NCBI GenBank assembly: GCA_029582155.1
Contig: CM055901.1
Location: 22,221,186-22,285,185 of the forward strand
Direction of reading: 5' to 3'
From: Panopea generosa
Taxonomy: Eukaryota > Mollusca > Bivalvia > Adapedonta > Hiatellidae
Length of the DNA stretch: 64,000 nucleotides
Below the pieces are notes generated by a model. It did not search any database. It was given only the letters and a program-made list of their open reading frames with translations, and was not told where the DNA came from. The translations under genes were made by a program, and so were the position numbers. Of this stretch, positions 23,301 to 35,986 are shown piece by piece. Each line of letters starts with the position of its first letter. The first letter of the stretch is position 1.

Positions 23301-23394
23301 CCTGCGATATTGCAGAAACAAAGCAAATTGCAAATCAGATGGATCCTTATGTTTTCAATCTTCTCTGTGAAGAGGAAGACTTTGCTGAACACTG
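23301..23394 (+). CDS. Possible terminal coding exon, unknown protein
   Basis: An acceptor-like GCGATATTGCAG precedes an open frame reading through QMDPYVFNLLCEEEDFAEH to a stop, in otherwise G-rich and AT-rich non-coding DNA. An AATAAA lies downstream near 23660. Neither an upstream exon nor any family match is seen, so this may be chance. A GGGGGAGG-rich tract at 23198-23235 lies just upstream. Confidence 0.2.
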
Positions 23395-23857
23395 ACTGTA
23401 CCCCCCATTTTCTTAAATTACATCCAACTGTGCAGTAACTGTTTTGTCCTTGGATAACGAACTAAGTATATTGCCAGCTACAGTAACAACATTTTGAATA
23501 TATAATTTTTACATAGTATATTCATTAACGTAAAGTTTTTTGACAAAAACATGCTTGTATTTGACAATTCCTTGTAACCGGATTCTTTATAACCCTTTTT
23601 ATATAGAAGGGTAAATATCGGTATATTTGACTTTGTTAACTATATTTTGTTTCTTTGTAATAAACAAAAATGAGTCTCTGAAGTAACAGAAATGTATATG
23701 TATATATTAAACCAACTCTATTAACAACTTTTTATCAAATCCATATTTTCCGCCGGTGAATTATAAAAAAACTACAACTAAGTACATACGAGTTCGTCAT
23801 GAGAAAGAGAAAAATATCATTTGGTCGAAGTTCAAGGTCACATTAACAAGTTGATTG

Positions 23858-24060
23858 AGTGTGATGCGTTTAACGCCATTTCAACAGTGTATAGTTATAT
23901 AACGGCGGTCAGGTTAAAATAACCAATCTTCCCACATTGAAACAGAGGCAGAGAACATTTTGTCACAACGAACGTGCCCATCTGGAAACGAACCAGGGAC
24001 CTCTGAATTGACAAGCATGTATGCTACCATTGCACTACCCAGGCGGGTTCGCATTCGCAG
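23858..24060 (-). repeat. tRNA-derived SINE, minus strand
   Basis: On the minus strand a tRNA-like head (ACCCGCCTGGGTAGTGCAAT, B box region CCCTGGTTCG) is followed by a body and the tail CTGTTGAAATGGCGTTAAA. The tail matches the 18.2 kb SINE, although the head differs, so the two share a 3' module. Confidence 0.75.
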
Positions 24061-25404
24061 TTAGAAGTACAAGTCGGAAATAGGTACAATGCTATTTCAA
24101 TTCCCCCGACTGTATAACTATGGAATTGTTTAGACTTCAGCAGCCAATTGTATAATTGTTGGTTTATTTTTAACTCTTTGTTATCTTTATCTAACTAAAA
24201 TTTAAATATCAGATATCATTTACACCTTTGGTTAAAGATAACCAAGGCTTTATTCAAATGTAATCAGCATTAATACAAGTTGTTATTTGGTCATTAAACT
24301 TTGTAGGATTGTAGGTTTTAAGGCCAGAGAAAAAGGTTTAAATTCTCTTCCCCATCCACACCTGTCCGAAACTCTTGAGACTCAATATCACCTATAAATA
24401 AAAAATGTGCCCGGCCTTCCTGAGTTATTTTCTGCAGAAAATCTTAATAGGAAGCTAAACTCTTTGTAATATTGCATTGCATCTGCAGTGTCCCATGTAG
24501 ATTTTAAGGGTTGTTACAATCTGTTGCTATGATAATAAATAGTTGCCTCAGCAGTTAGTGATAAAATAAAAAAAAACAAAAAAAAAAAACAACAATTCCT
24601 TTTCGAACTGATATTGACAAAATCCATGCGAACAATTTAATTTAATCATATCATTATATAATGCAAGGCAGCTCCCTTTAACAGCGATGTGCAATCTGAG
24701 TTTTCATTAGTGTTTATGCTGTTAAAATACATTTACAAATTACAAAAAAGTTAATGACTTGCATTGAAAATAGCGCGCTGGAATATTCGCACTACTTTGT
24801 CAAAAGATACTAGAGACCTGACCAAGTTATATTAAGTGTTACACATATGCACTTTTCATACACAAGTGAGTGTTATTAAATTATGGATTCGGTATCTGTT
24901 TCTGAGTTATTAAACGTTTTAAGTGAGGGAAGAAGTTTAACCAAGATGTTTGTTTGTGGTTGAAACACATTTTATGTCTATTTATAATACAGAAATTGAG
25001 TTGGGCCACAAAAATTCTTCCAACATTAAATTCGACCCTCTCCGTGGGTCAGATGAGTGTTAAATATAAAAAATATATACAAATGCAGAAAATGGGGATA
25101 ATTGTTTTCAAAATCACCATCAGAGGTATGGGACATAGCTTGGAGACTGTTTGATAACACGAGGGCGTTAGTGTAGTTTTAAATCAATCGCATATGAAGA
25201 TACTGATATATGTGCATGATATTTTAACCAGTCGAACAATGGCCACAATTTGCATTAAATTCAACCAAGAGTTAATTAACTTGATTGTTTGATAAACCTG
25301 AAGACTTGGTGAAGTTTCAAGTCAAGCAAGTAGGTGGTTACTGACATTGCATGGTAGTTACTTGCATGCACAGTTTTAACCGGAAGTGTGACCCCGATGC
25401 CCGG

Positions 25405-25443
<39 letters not shown>

Positions 25444-25867
25444 TTAATGTAGGAATGCTTCATCACATTCTTAACTTGTGAAACAACAACCACACTAACG
25501 AAAGGCAATTCCATCAAACATCCGATATCACACGTGTTATCACCAATAAAAGAACGTATCTATAGCATAACGGCCATATTTATATAATTATATCGTATAC
25601 CAATATGTTCCAGTTATAATTCACACTCCAATCCAAGAGAACATCCAAATTTATAATTTAAGTTTTCAATGTTGAAATGTGGTCCGGCCGACTGTTCGGT
25701 GAGTTTCCAACTGTTGGGATTCAAATTTTAACAATGGTTAATTTTCACGTGCGGATGGGTCATTAAATAACGGTCGGGGTCAGTTTTCAATGTTGAAAAT
25801 TGATCACTCATCTGTTGAAAAGTGACCCATGGGGTCATTTTTCAATGGGATCAAAAATTAATGTTAC

Positions 25868-26100
25868 AACTGTCCAGTTAGCTTAATCGGTAGCGCGTCT
25901 GTCTATCAATCCAAGCCTTCCCGGGCCACAATTTCCGTAATGATTTATATGCGACATTGCGTCTTATTGCCATTTGTCCCTCATCGCTACTTGGGTAGCT
26001 GGGTTTGTTCGACTAATGATTACTTTTCCAGGCTCCATGGAAATAGTAATTAGATTAACCGATCGTCTGTTACCATTAGATGGAATGAAACTCCCATGAC
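25868..26100 (+). repeat. S1-family tRNA-SINE in duplication copy 1, B box deleted
   Basis: A box region TTAGCTTAATCGGTAGCGCG and body GATTTATATGCGACATTG match the copy at 33976. About 19 bp containing the B box (present in copy 2) are missing here, so the deletion postdates the duplication. Confidence 0.85.
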
Positions 26101-27388
26101 TTGACAAAAAGTAAAGGTTATCCATACAGTGTGAAATGCCGCCGAGAAGGTACAAAGCTGGCTAAGACTGCGTGTGGAAATAAGAAAAATCCGTACTAGC
26201 TATCATAACGGAGCTACAATATGGGACAGCTATTAAAACAAATCATTCGATAATTTTAAAAATCGATGGTTTGATATATAAACGTTTGCAAACAATTTAA
26301 AAACAAAAGTCGATCAGACAGTATCCCACTATTAATTAAAAGAAAAAGAGAAAATAAGTGTTAACTAGTTAAAGAAGAATTATAAGTTATGTGGATCTAG
26401 AAACAATCGGGTCAAAGAAGAAAAAATTAAGACTGACATTTTATTTTACTCGGCATCATATAACTAAATGATATAATAGTATGCGTATACAGAGGGATTT
26501 AATATACACTAGACAACTTTATTTCAAACATCCGTGTACAGATGTTTTTTGTTTAAATTCGTCCGACTTAAAATACATATTTAAGGTAATGTAATAGTAG
26601 ACGATGTAATAATCATCTTCTTCGGTTAACACTTAAATTGATTCTACGATATTTTCATATACTAACGTTCGCTCTTTTCTCCTGTTATCATCTATTGATG
26701 TCAACTGGAAATACATATGGGACTGTATAGTAGCCAACTATTGTATCATTTATCAATAACAGTTTACTAACATTAGTCATACACTTTAAACGTTTTGAAC
26801 CTTGATTACATGTTTTATACATAAAACAAATATACAACTGTGTCAAGTAATTCTGTGCATTCTGCTTGCACCTCGTCACGTAATTCCGTAAAAAATCAAA
26901 CAACTTTACAAAGATTAAATGACATATCTGTTCTTTTGATCTATTTGGTATTGAAACAGATTTGAAAATGACAATACTTATGAATTAGTTTGTTTGAGTT
27001 ATTCAAAAGTACATGTAGCAGCAAATGACATAGATACAGTTTTACCGACATGTGATCCTAATTATTACAAATATTGTATTCCAAATGAACAACATAATCG
27101 TTTTTAATGCCGATTGTTTTGAGAACAACAATACGAAAGAGAAACAACTACTGTTCAAAACTTTATACTAAATTTTATATGTTATTACTTGTGTATTTTG
27201 GTATATTAGAGAAAGTCAAGTGCACAAAAATACCCCAAAACGGCATGAACAAAAACATTGTTAAACGTTTGACGAATAACTTGTAACGGTATACAGTGTA
27301 GATAAATATAAATATATATTCTGAAACAAAACATTTCCATTTTTTTCTGTGTAATTATTTTGTATGGTCATGCTGCAACACAGGTCGT

Positions 27389-27864
27389 TTAACGTCCAGT
27401 GGGTGGCCTTACTCCATATCCTTGTTCTCTGAAATAATTCGAAATGACAATGTAAAGTTAACGTACAAAACAATGCTAAATAGGAAAAGATTTACATAAT
27501 AGTTGATGTACTATAAAAACGATAAAAAGGTATGTACAATGAGCTGGCAAATCCATGTAAAATGCTGCAGTCCTGAATTAATCGTGTGTATTGTAAGGAT
27601 TTTTGCTTGAAAAACAAGTATATTGTTTTAGTAAAAGACCTTTGGATTTTTACATACCTGAAGATTTATTAACACATTTTAAACATTAACTTACGCAAAC
27701 ATCTTATCCCGCCAGTTTTTAATGTGATTACGTTTGACCAGTAGATTTTGCAGTGGAACACTCAAATCACCATGTACAATCGGTGATCCATCTATTGGTA
27801 AAACAGTTGTTGCCATAACCACTGTAAATACCAGTACGAGAACGACGTGTTTGTAAGAAACCAT
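27389..27864 (-). CDS. Small secreted peptide precursor, copy 1
   Basis: Two coding exons: 27864-27695 (ATG; donor GC|GTAAGT) and 27428-27389 (acceptor TTATTTCAG; stop TAA), giving 69 aa. The N-terminus is a clear signal peptide (MVSYKHVVLVLVFTVVMA). The remaining chain includes PLQNLLVKRNHIKNWRDKM and ends AEQGYGVRPPTGR. KR is a candidate convertase site and the final GR a candidate amidation signal, as in neuropeptides; a toxin-like or antimicrobial peptide is also possible. I recognise no known family. An acceptor (AAACATTTCAG) 3 nt before the ATG implies a 5' UTR exon upstream. The same two exons, with matching phase and splice sites, occur in duplication copy 2. Expression is unproven. 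Confidence 0.6.
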
Positions 27865-28579
27865 TGCCTGAAATGTTTAATAGTGACAAACTTTATATTT
27901 GGATTAAAATAGTTGGAACAATTTGTTGTTTTCATTTTCCAAAAATTGCCTATGCATGCATTGTTGATACAACATTCAATGGAAAATCGAAAGGATCAAG
28001 TTGACCCAATATTTCACCGATGGGACCATGTATTGTTAATGCTAACACGTACACGCGCGTACCCACGCACACACGAGTACACACCACGTGTATTCAAAAA
28101 AATGATTTCGTTCACCTACGAGGGAATTTTCAGAAGTTTGTGGAATTGCTTTTAATGTGTATAGAATTGCTTGTCTTATACAAATCAATATCTTAAAACA
28201 ATGATTTAATAACACGTTTGATGCATTCATCATACGTTACCCTTGAAGCCTATATAATTATTATAATGTATATATTATTTTTTAAGTTATCAAAAACATA
28301 CTAGTTTTAGACCTATTAAGAATTGGTTCATAAAAAAAATCATGTGTGCACAAAGATCGATACGTCTTTGAATTAATAAATTAAAACGATTTCTAACGAA
28401 AGAAATATATATGACAACAGACAATATATCTGTTTTAAAGGGATTATATTGGCAAGTAACACAAACACGATGTTAATCCAGACTTTTCCTGTATGCAGTG
28501 TGCACAAAATAATGGTTAATGTATTGACGTATATCCTTTATTTACTTGAAAGTTATCAAATCAACAGTAATTGAATATT

Positions 28580-28781
28580 GGCCAAAACTTTAATACGTCC
28601 CGCAATAAAGTATTGCGCAATGTTTACATTGAACTCCGTAAACTTCCCGAACAAAGCCTCGAAAACGAGTCTTCGCGATGTTATCCGATGATTGATCGGA
28701 AATCCGAATGCGGTTCGTTGAAAATAGCGATGGAAACAAAAACAAAAACGTGGGTTCATAAACCCGATGTTTGTAATAAAG
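28580..28781 (+). CDS. Candidate exon with conserved cysteines, copy 1 (strand uncertain)
   Basis: A CG-richer island in AT-rich DNA with an open plus frame including LRKLPEQSLENESSRCYPM, then RKSECGSLKIAM and a third Cys in KPDVCNKE. Copy 2 keeps the frame with a 12-bp in-frame insertion (EIGN). A possible acceptor is TCAACAG at about 28567. The minus frame is open too (NPRFCFCFHRYFQR), so it could be an untranslated exon of the minus-strand peptide gene. No family recognised. Confidence 0.3.
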
Positions 28782-31189
28782 AGGTTATGCAAAATATATA
28801 AATATCTTTATGCTTTGCGTGTGTATTTAGGACAGTGAATTGACGGTAATATGCCAATATAATCCCTTTGATCAGCTTACAAAGGTAAATTAGTGGCGTA
28901 ATTTTTGTATAAACAATTTCAATCATTTCAAGTCGCATATTGCTTGATCTGAGACTAAACCACTCCTGTAAAAGCAGATAGTTTCGCTGGATCAAACGAA
29001 TTGCGAATTTTAAATATGTTCGTGCGGTTTTATGTTCGCATAAATGTTATAAACAATAATCAATGGTTTCCAGAGTCATTCTGCTTTTTTCGTTTTATAA
29101 GTGGGTTTCCGTAAAAAATTACACACCATGCAAATCGATATGTTATATATAGCTGTACTTCAAAATACTTGATCAATGATGCTGAAAATACTTATACATA
29201 CAGAAAAGGGACCGGTCTCCTAGTTCATTTGCACATCAAAGTTAGCGTACACAGAGCCAGATACGTCTCAGTCATTTATTAGCTTTGTTATGTTCGTTAT
29301 CAATTAGTGTCTGACGAAAATGGTACTCTCCATAGACAGAAATAAAAAAGATACTTGTTTTTTATTTTTTCCTTATTTTCACATCTTTTGGCCATGTGTA
29401 AACGATACCTATAGATGTACAAAGGGCGTCACAGTGCCTCTATGTGGTGCATATCATTTCTCCGTAAGATAACAAATATATATACATTGTATACTCTTAA
29501 TTGGAAATCAAATACTTTTAATTGTGTACGCATAATACATAACATTATCTTATTTAATTAGATTTTTATGGTAACTAAACTCCAATTTATTAAAATGCTT
29601 GCTATTTCAACAGTGTCAGTGTCATCATATTCTGACATAGGTTACATTTATACTAGTCGTTTTTCAAGTCACATCTGCTTGGGTTATACAGTACATTATA
29701 TGCATATCTGGTGGGTATCGAATATTAAGGTAGCATCGTGTTTCAAGACATATTCAACTTTTATATACTAACTGTTGACAATTTTATCATTTGTATTTCC
29801 GAGTGTTTTAAACGAATGGTCAATTTCAAACATTTTAATTGACTACTTAGTCCGAAAATGTTTTTTATAAATTTTATTTATACTTCAGTAATTGCCTATA
29901 AAGGAGAAAAAGCACACTCCCCAATTTGTCGTCTTTATATCAGCTTCTTAAAGCACTGGATTTCTAAATAATTGTTTTAAACACAACAAATATACAATAA
30001 TATAATAACTAAACACAATATAAATAAACAAATGATTTAACTTACAAGAAATTCAGAATCAACGTATCTTGATGAATAACTGGAAAGTATTCAAGTAATA
30101 ATTTGTACTCCAATATTTAACTTTATACTCCACTTTAAACTTTGGCAATACTTAAAGAATCAAAATGTGAACACAATGTTTGACCAGCAGCCTGAAGAAA
30201 GTGCTCGCCAATTAAACAGTGACCAATGTCATTTGATTTTTACAGCCTGAATGGTGATCCTTTAGATATAAATGTTGTATTAGTATGAATGTGTTCTTTA
30301 AGTTGATAATTCAACGTGAAAACATTCTTAAAGTTTGTATTCTATGTATGTCTATGTAGGAATCAAGCGATCAACACTATGCCATTTCTAAATCAGCCAA
30401 TCATAAAAGATAATTTTAGACTGGATGGTACAATGATTATTAGAACGGAGTCAGAAACTTGATAGAAGATTATACTTCTGTAAAGTTTAGTGACATTCTG
30501 TTCGATTTGCTATAAAGCCTTTAACAATAAATCTTTATAATAAAGAGGTTTGTTTTACATAGTATGGTAAGTAGTGGGAGCTCAACAGCAGTTCAGTCAA
30601 GTCATACTTCTTAGGAGCAACAAATATACGGAACGAAAAAAAACAACAATTAGTGGAAATTGCCTTGGAACAGACATTGTCACAATTGACTGGTGCTACA
30701 TGTAATCAATCTCGTCCCTCTCGTATACCGAGACGATTAAAGTGTTGTACTGTCGGGAAGCAATCTGGTTTTATTCGTTTGTTTGCGTGTCTTTTGTGAC
30801 ATTATTTCAGTTACGAGTATAACGGTAGTTAGCGGACCTTGTCATCATGCTCACCGAATTGACTAGTTCAAAGCGGTCATGGCCAGTCATGGCAGAAGGA
30901 ATTTAAAATCACGACCTCTGGAGTGACAGTCAGACGCGCAATGCGTTTGTGTCAAATATTACTTAATATGTTATTGTTTTTACATATTTTATTAATTTAT
31001 CAATTTGGTAGAATAAAATAAAACAAATATCAATTCGTATTTGACCGATACCGTTTTTTGTAACGTTGTATAAACACCTTAATTCAAATGATATGTTGTT
31101 TATTTGTGATCATATTGTATGAAATGAGATATTAAAATAAAATTGAGCAACAACGTGTCAACGTTAGTAATGAGAACTGCCCATAGCTT

Positions 31190-31738
31190 GTGTCGGCTAT
31201 GGAAGTCAGTGTATTTATGGCCGGATACGTTTCAGTCATTTATAAGATACTTTGTTATACACTTAGTCAATAATCGTCTGATAAAATTAGAAGACGCTCT
31301 GGATTGAAAAAAGGTTTCACTCGTAAATAAATTTTGCTTTATTTAACATTTTATTTTCGTTGAGTCCATGCAAGTTTAGATTGACACATTGCTACAGGTT
31401 GTATCTATAAACAAAAACATTCATAAACAGTGCACGTATAGGGCGTTATTTATTTATGATGGACATTTGGGAGGAGTTTCTTTTCATTGCTGTACACGTA
31501 TATATAATATATATATAAATGACAATGCCTTATATTATCAATATAATATAAAAACATAAAGTTTGCTAACATTAATTATTGATTTGTAAATATTGTAAAT
31601 ATTATTTGATGTTTATGGGATATGTTACTTCAAGTAATTCCGCTTCGAATGTCAGGTGAAGTTATTGAGCAGATTGTCTTATACATTGTTTCAAATTAAA
31701 CTAATTTAAATGATGATCTTTTAAATATAATGTTTGCA

Positions 31739-31831
<93 letters not shown>

Positions 31832-32036
31832 GTGCCTGTCAATCTGTTAATTTTACTTGTAAGCGCGCTTATGGACAGTTTCGAAACAAAACGGTTGGTT
31901 ATGAAAAAAACAACACTAAGTCTTTAATTAAATAAGCCAATCATAAAAGACATACTGGACATAATGAGTATTGGCACGGATTCAAAAACACAAACTTGGT
32001 AGAGAACCAAATAAGGATTATTGAAATTCTGTTCGG
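31190..32036 (+). repeat. Older diverged copy of the 29.26-30.48 kb segment
   Basis: Matches in order: GATACGTTTCAGTCATTTAT, GATTGACACATTGCTACAGG (compare 42069), CTAATTTAAATGATGATC and AAATTCTGTTCGG. Compared with copy 1 it is shortened and diverged. It breaks off at 'ctgttcgg', where a LINE sliver starts. Confidence 0.7.
31741..31830 (+). repeat. (AAGT)n microsatellite
   Basis: About 22 perfect AAGT units. The homologous site at about 45446 has only GAGTTAGTAAGTG, so the expansion is specific to this unit. Confidence 0.95.
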
Positions 32037-32320
32037 TAATTTTTATTCCTTTGATATTTTTGTTATTTCTTATTCGGATGGCTAATACCTCGGCACATAA
32101 TAAAATATATATGCTGAAATTGGATCCCCTTGGCTACATCCTCGCCCGAATGTAAAAAAGCCGTCCTGGTTGACTGCAAGCATTGCTTTTCGGTATAAGG
32201 GATTCCAAAAAAATGAAAAACTTAAATATTTCATTAATAAAAGACCAGGATATGGAATCAAAGGCTTTTTCAAAATGTATTAATACTGCAAGACAAGGAC
32301 TATTATTAACTTCAGTATGT
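32037..32320 (-). mobile_element. LINE sliver (reverse transcriptase fragment) at a duplication breakpoint
   Basis: About 280 bp nearly identical to 47815-48102. On the minus strand it encodes reverse transcriptase with the QGDPISAYIF motif. It is truncated at both ends and sits exactly between the older unit (31190-32036) and the start of duplication copy 2. Confidence 0.85.
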
Positions 32321-33975
32321 AATAATGTAATAATGTAATCAGCATTAATACAAGTTGTTATTTCGTCCTTAAACTTTATAGGATTGTAGGTTTTAAGGCC
32401 AGAGAAAAAAGGTTTAAATTCTCTTCCCCATCCACACCTGTCCGAAACCCTTGAGAACTCAATATCACCTATAAATAAAAAATGTGCCCGGCCTTCCTGA
32501 GTTATTTTCTGCAGAAAATCTTAATAGGAAGCTAAACTCTTTGTAATATTGCATTGCATCTGCAGTGTCCCATGTAGATTTAAAGGGTTGTTACAATCTG
32601 TTGCTGTGATAATAAATAGTTGCCTCAGCAGTTAGTGATGAAATAAAAACAAAAAAAAAAAACAATTCCTTTTCAAACTGATATTGACAAAATCCATGCG
32701 AACAATTTAATTTAATCATATCATTATATAATGCAAGGCAACTCCCTTTAACAGCGATGTGCAATCTGCGTTTTCGTTAGTGTTTATGCTGTTAAAATAT
32801 ATTTACAAATTACAAAAAAGTTAATGACTTGCATTGAAAATAGGTCGATACTGGTAGAAAAACAAGACATGTCCGTAAGACAGCGCGCTGGAATATTCGC
32901 ACTGCTTTGTCAATAGATACTAAAGACCTGACCAAGTTATATTAAGTGTTACACATATGCACTTTTCACACACAAATGAGTGTTATTAAGTTATGGGTTC
33001 TATATCTGTTTCTGAGTTATTAAACGTTTTAAGTGAGGAAAGAAGTTTAACCAAGATGTTTGTTTGTGGTTGAAACACATTTTATGTCTATTTATAATAC
33101 AAAAAATTGAGTTGGGCAACAAAAATTCTTCCAACATTAAATTCGACCCTCTCCGTGGGTCAGATGAGTGTTAAATATAAAAAAAATATATACAAATGCA
33201 GAAAATGGGGATAATTGTTGTCAAAATCACCATCAGAGGTATGGGACTTAGCTTGGAGATTATGTTTGATAACACGAGGGCGTTAGTGTAGTTTTAAATC
33301 AATCGCATATGAAGATACTGATATATGTGCATGATATTTTAACCAGTCGAACAATGGCCACAATTTGCATTAAATTCAACCAAGAGTTAATTAACTTGAT
33401 TGTTTGATAAACCTGAAGACTTGGTGAAGTTTCAAGTCAAGCAAGTAGGTGGTTACTGAGATTGCATGGTAGTTACTTGCATGCACATTTTTAACCGGAA
33501 GTGTGACCCCGATGGCCGGGTAAGAGAGAGAGAGAGAGAGATAGAGAGAGAAAGAGAGTTAATGTAGGAATGCTTCATCACATTCTTAACTTGTGAAATA
33601 ACAACCACACTAACGAAAGGCAATTCCATCAAACATCCGATATCACACGTGTTATCACCAATAAAACAACTCATCTATAGCATAACGGCCATATTTATAT
33701 ACATCGTATGACAATATGTTCCAGTTCTAATTCACAATCTAATCCAAAAGAACATCCAAATTTATAATATAAATTTTCAATGTTGAAATGTGGTCCGGCC
33801 GACTGTTCGGTGAGTTTCCAACTGTTGGGAATCAAATTTTAACGATGATTAATTTTCACGTGCGGATGGGTCATTAAATAACGGTCGGGGTCAGTTTTCA
33901 ATGTTGAAAATTGATCACTCATCCGTTGAAAAGTGACCCATGGGGCCATTTTTCAATGGGATCAAAAATTAATGT

Positions 33976-34225
33976 TACAACTGTCCAGTTAGCTTAATCG
34001 GTAGCGCGTCTGTCTCTCAATCCAATAGTGGCGAGTTCGAGTCCTTCCCGGGCCACAATTTCCGTAGTGATTTATATGCGACATTGCGTCTTATTGCCAT
34101 TTGTCCCTCATGGCTACTTGGTAGCTGGGTTTGTTCGACGAATGATTACTTTTCCAGGCTCCATGGAAATAGTAATTAGATTAACTGATCGTCTGTTACC
34201 ATTAGATGGAATGAAACTCCCATGA
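33976..34225 (+). repeat. S1-family tRNA-SINE in duplication copy 2
   Basis: Intact head: A box TTAGCTTAATCGGTAGCGCG and B box GAGTTCGAGTCC. The body GATTTATATGCGACATTG and TTAACTGATCGTCTGTTACC match the intron 6 SINE of gene B. Confidence 0.88.
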
Positions 34226-35510
34226 CTTGACAAAAAGTAAAGGTTATCCATACAGTGTGAAATACCGCCGAGAAGGTACAAAGCTGGCTAAGACTGCGTG
34301 TGGAAATAAGAAAAATCCGTACTAGCTATCATAACGGAGCTACAATATGGGACAGCTATTAAAACAAATCATTCGATAATTTAAAAATCGATGGTTTAAT
34401 ATATAAACGTTTGCAAACAATTTAAAAACAAAGGTCGATCAGAGAGTATCCCACTATTAATTAAAAGAAAAAGAGAAAATAAATGTTAACAAGTTAAAGA
34501 AGAATTATAAGTTATGTGGGTCTAGAAACAATCGGGTCAAAGAAGAAAAATTTGAGACTGACATTTTATTTTACTCGGCATCATATAACTAAATGATATG
34601 ATAGTATGCATATACAGAGGGATTTAATATACACTAGACAACTTTATTTCAAACATCCGTGTACAGATGGGTTTTTTTAAATTCGTCCGACTTAAAATAC
34701 ATATTTAAGGTAATGTAATAGTAGACGATGTAATAATTATCTTCTTCAGTTAACACTTAAATTGCTTCTACGATAATTTCTTATATTAACGTTTGCTCTT
34801 TTCTCCTGTTATCATCTATTGATGTCAACTGGAAATACACATGGGACTGTATAGAAGCCAACTACTGTATCATTTATCAATAACAGTTTATTAACATTAG
34901 TCATACACTTTAAACGTTTTGAACCTTGATTACATGTTTTATACATAAAACAAATATACAACTGTGTCAAGTAATTCTGTGCATTCTGCTTGCACCTCGT
35001 CACGTAATTCCGCAAAAAGCAAACAACTTTACAAAGAGCAAATGACATATCTATTCTTTTGATCTATTTGGTATTGAAACAGATTTGAAAATGGCAATAC
35101 TTATGGATTAGTTTGTTTGAGTTATTCAAAAGTACATGTAGCAGCATATGACATAGATACAGTTTTACCGACATGTGATCCTAATTATTACAAATATTGT
35201 ATTCCAAATGAACAACATAATCTTTTTTAGTGCCGATTGTTTTGAGAACAACAATAAGAAAGAGAAACAACTACTGTTTAAAACTTTATACTAAGTTTTA
35301 TATGTTATTACTTGTGTATTTTGGTATATTAGAGAAAGTCAAGTGCACAGAAATACCCCAAAACGGCATGAACAAAAACATTGTTTAACGTTTGACGAAT
35401 GACTTGTAACGGTATACAGTGTAGATAGATATAAATATATATTCTGAAACAAAACATTTCCATTTTTTCTGTGTAACTATTTTGTATGGTCATGCAGCAA
35501 CACAGGTCGT

Positions 35511-35986
35511 TTAACGTCCACGGGGTGGCCTTAGTCCATATCCTCGTTCTCTGAAATAATTCGAAATGACAATGTAAAATTAACGTACAAAACAATGCTA
35601 AATAGGAAAAGATTTACATAATAGTTGATGTACTATAAAAACGATAAAAAGGTATGTACAATGAGCTGGCAAATCCATGTAAAATGCTGCAGTCCTGAAT
35701 TAATCGTGTGTATTGTAAGAATTTTTACTTGAAAAACGAGTATATTGTTTTAGTAAAAGACCTTTGGATTTTTACATACCTGAAGATTTATTAACACATT
35801 TTAAACATTAACTTACGCAACCATCTTATCCCGACAGTTTTTAATGTGATTTCGTTTGACCAGTAGATTTTGCAGTGGAACACTCAAATCACCATGTACA
35901 ATCGGTGATCCATCTATTGGTAAAACAGTTGTTGCCATAACCACTGTAAATACCAGTACGAGAACGATGTGTTTGTAAGAAACCAT
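35511..35986 (-). CDS. Small secreted peptide precursor, copy 2
   Basis: Two exons, 35986-35817 and 35550-35511, with the same splice sites and phases as copy 1 and a predicted length of 69 aa. The signal peptide differs by one conservative change (V to I). The chain reads KRNHIKNCRDKMV and ends AERGYGLRPPRGR. Against copy 1, exon 1 has 4 differences in 170 nt (3 amino-acid changing), whereas exon 2 has 4 in 40 nt, all amino-acid changing. The stop and the C-terminal GR are kept. W to C gives this copy one unpaired cysteine in the putative mature part. Function unknown; a neuropeptide-like or defence peptide are both possible. Confidence 0.6.

Larger units (their letters stand above)
24255..31045 (+). 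repeat. Segmental duplication, copy 1 (direct repeat of 32331-43180)
   Basis: Matches copy 2 almost base for base, with an eye-estimated few per cent divergence, from 'aatgtaatcagcattaatac' to about 31045. Copy 1 lacks the 3.64 kb insertion found at 37233 in copy 2 and about 365 bp present at 42058-42422. It contains one peptide gene, one SINE that has lost its B box, and (GA)n at 25411. The 31.05-31.19 kb gap holds nothing recognised. Confidence 0.95.

Noticed and set aside
23083-23438. Overlapping Gly/Pro-rich frames on both strands
   Set aside because: They come from the GGGGGAGG tract; only the short terminal-exon candidate after 23301 was kept, at low confidence.
29568-29771. 67-aa frame preserved in both duplication copies (also at 41376)
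   Set aside because: The copies are so similar that any frame would survive; AT-rich composition and no motif or signal peptide.
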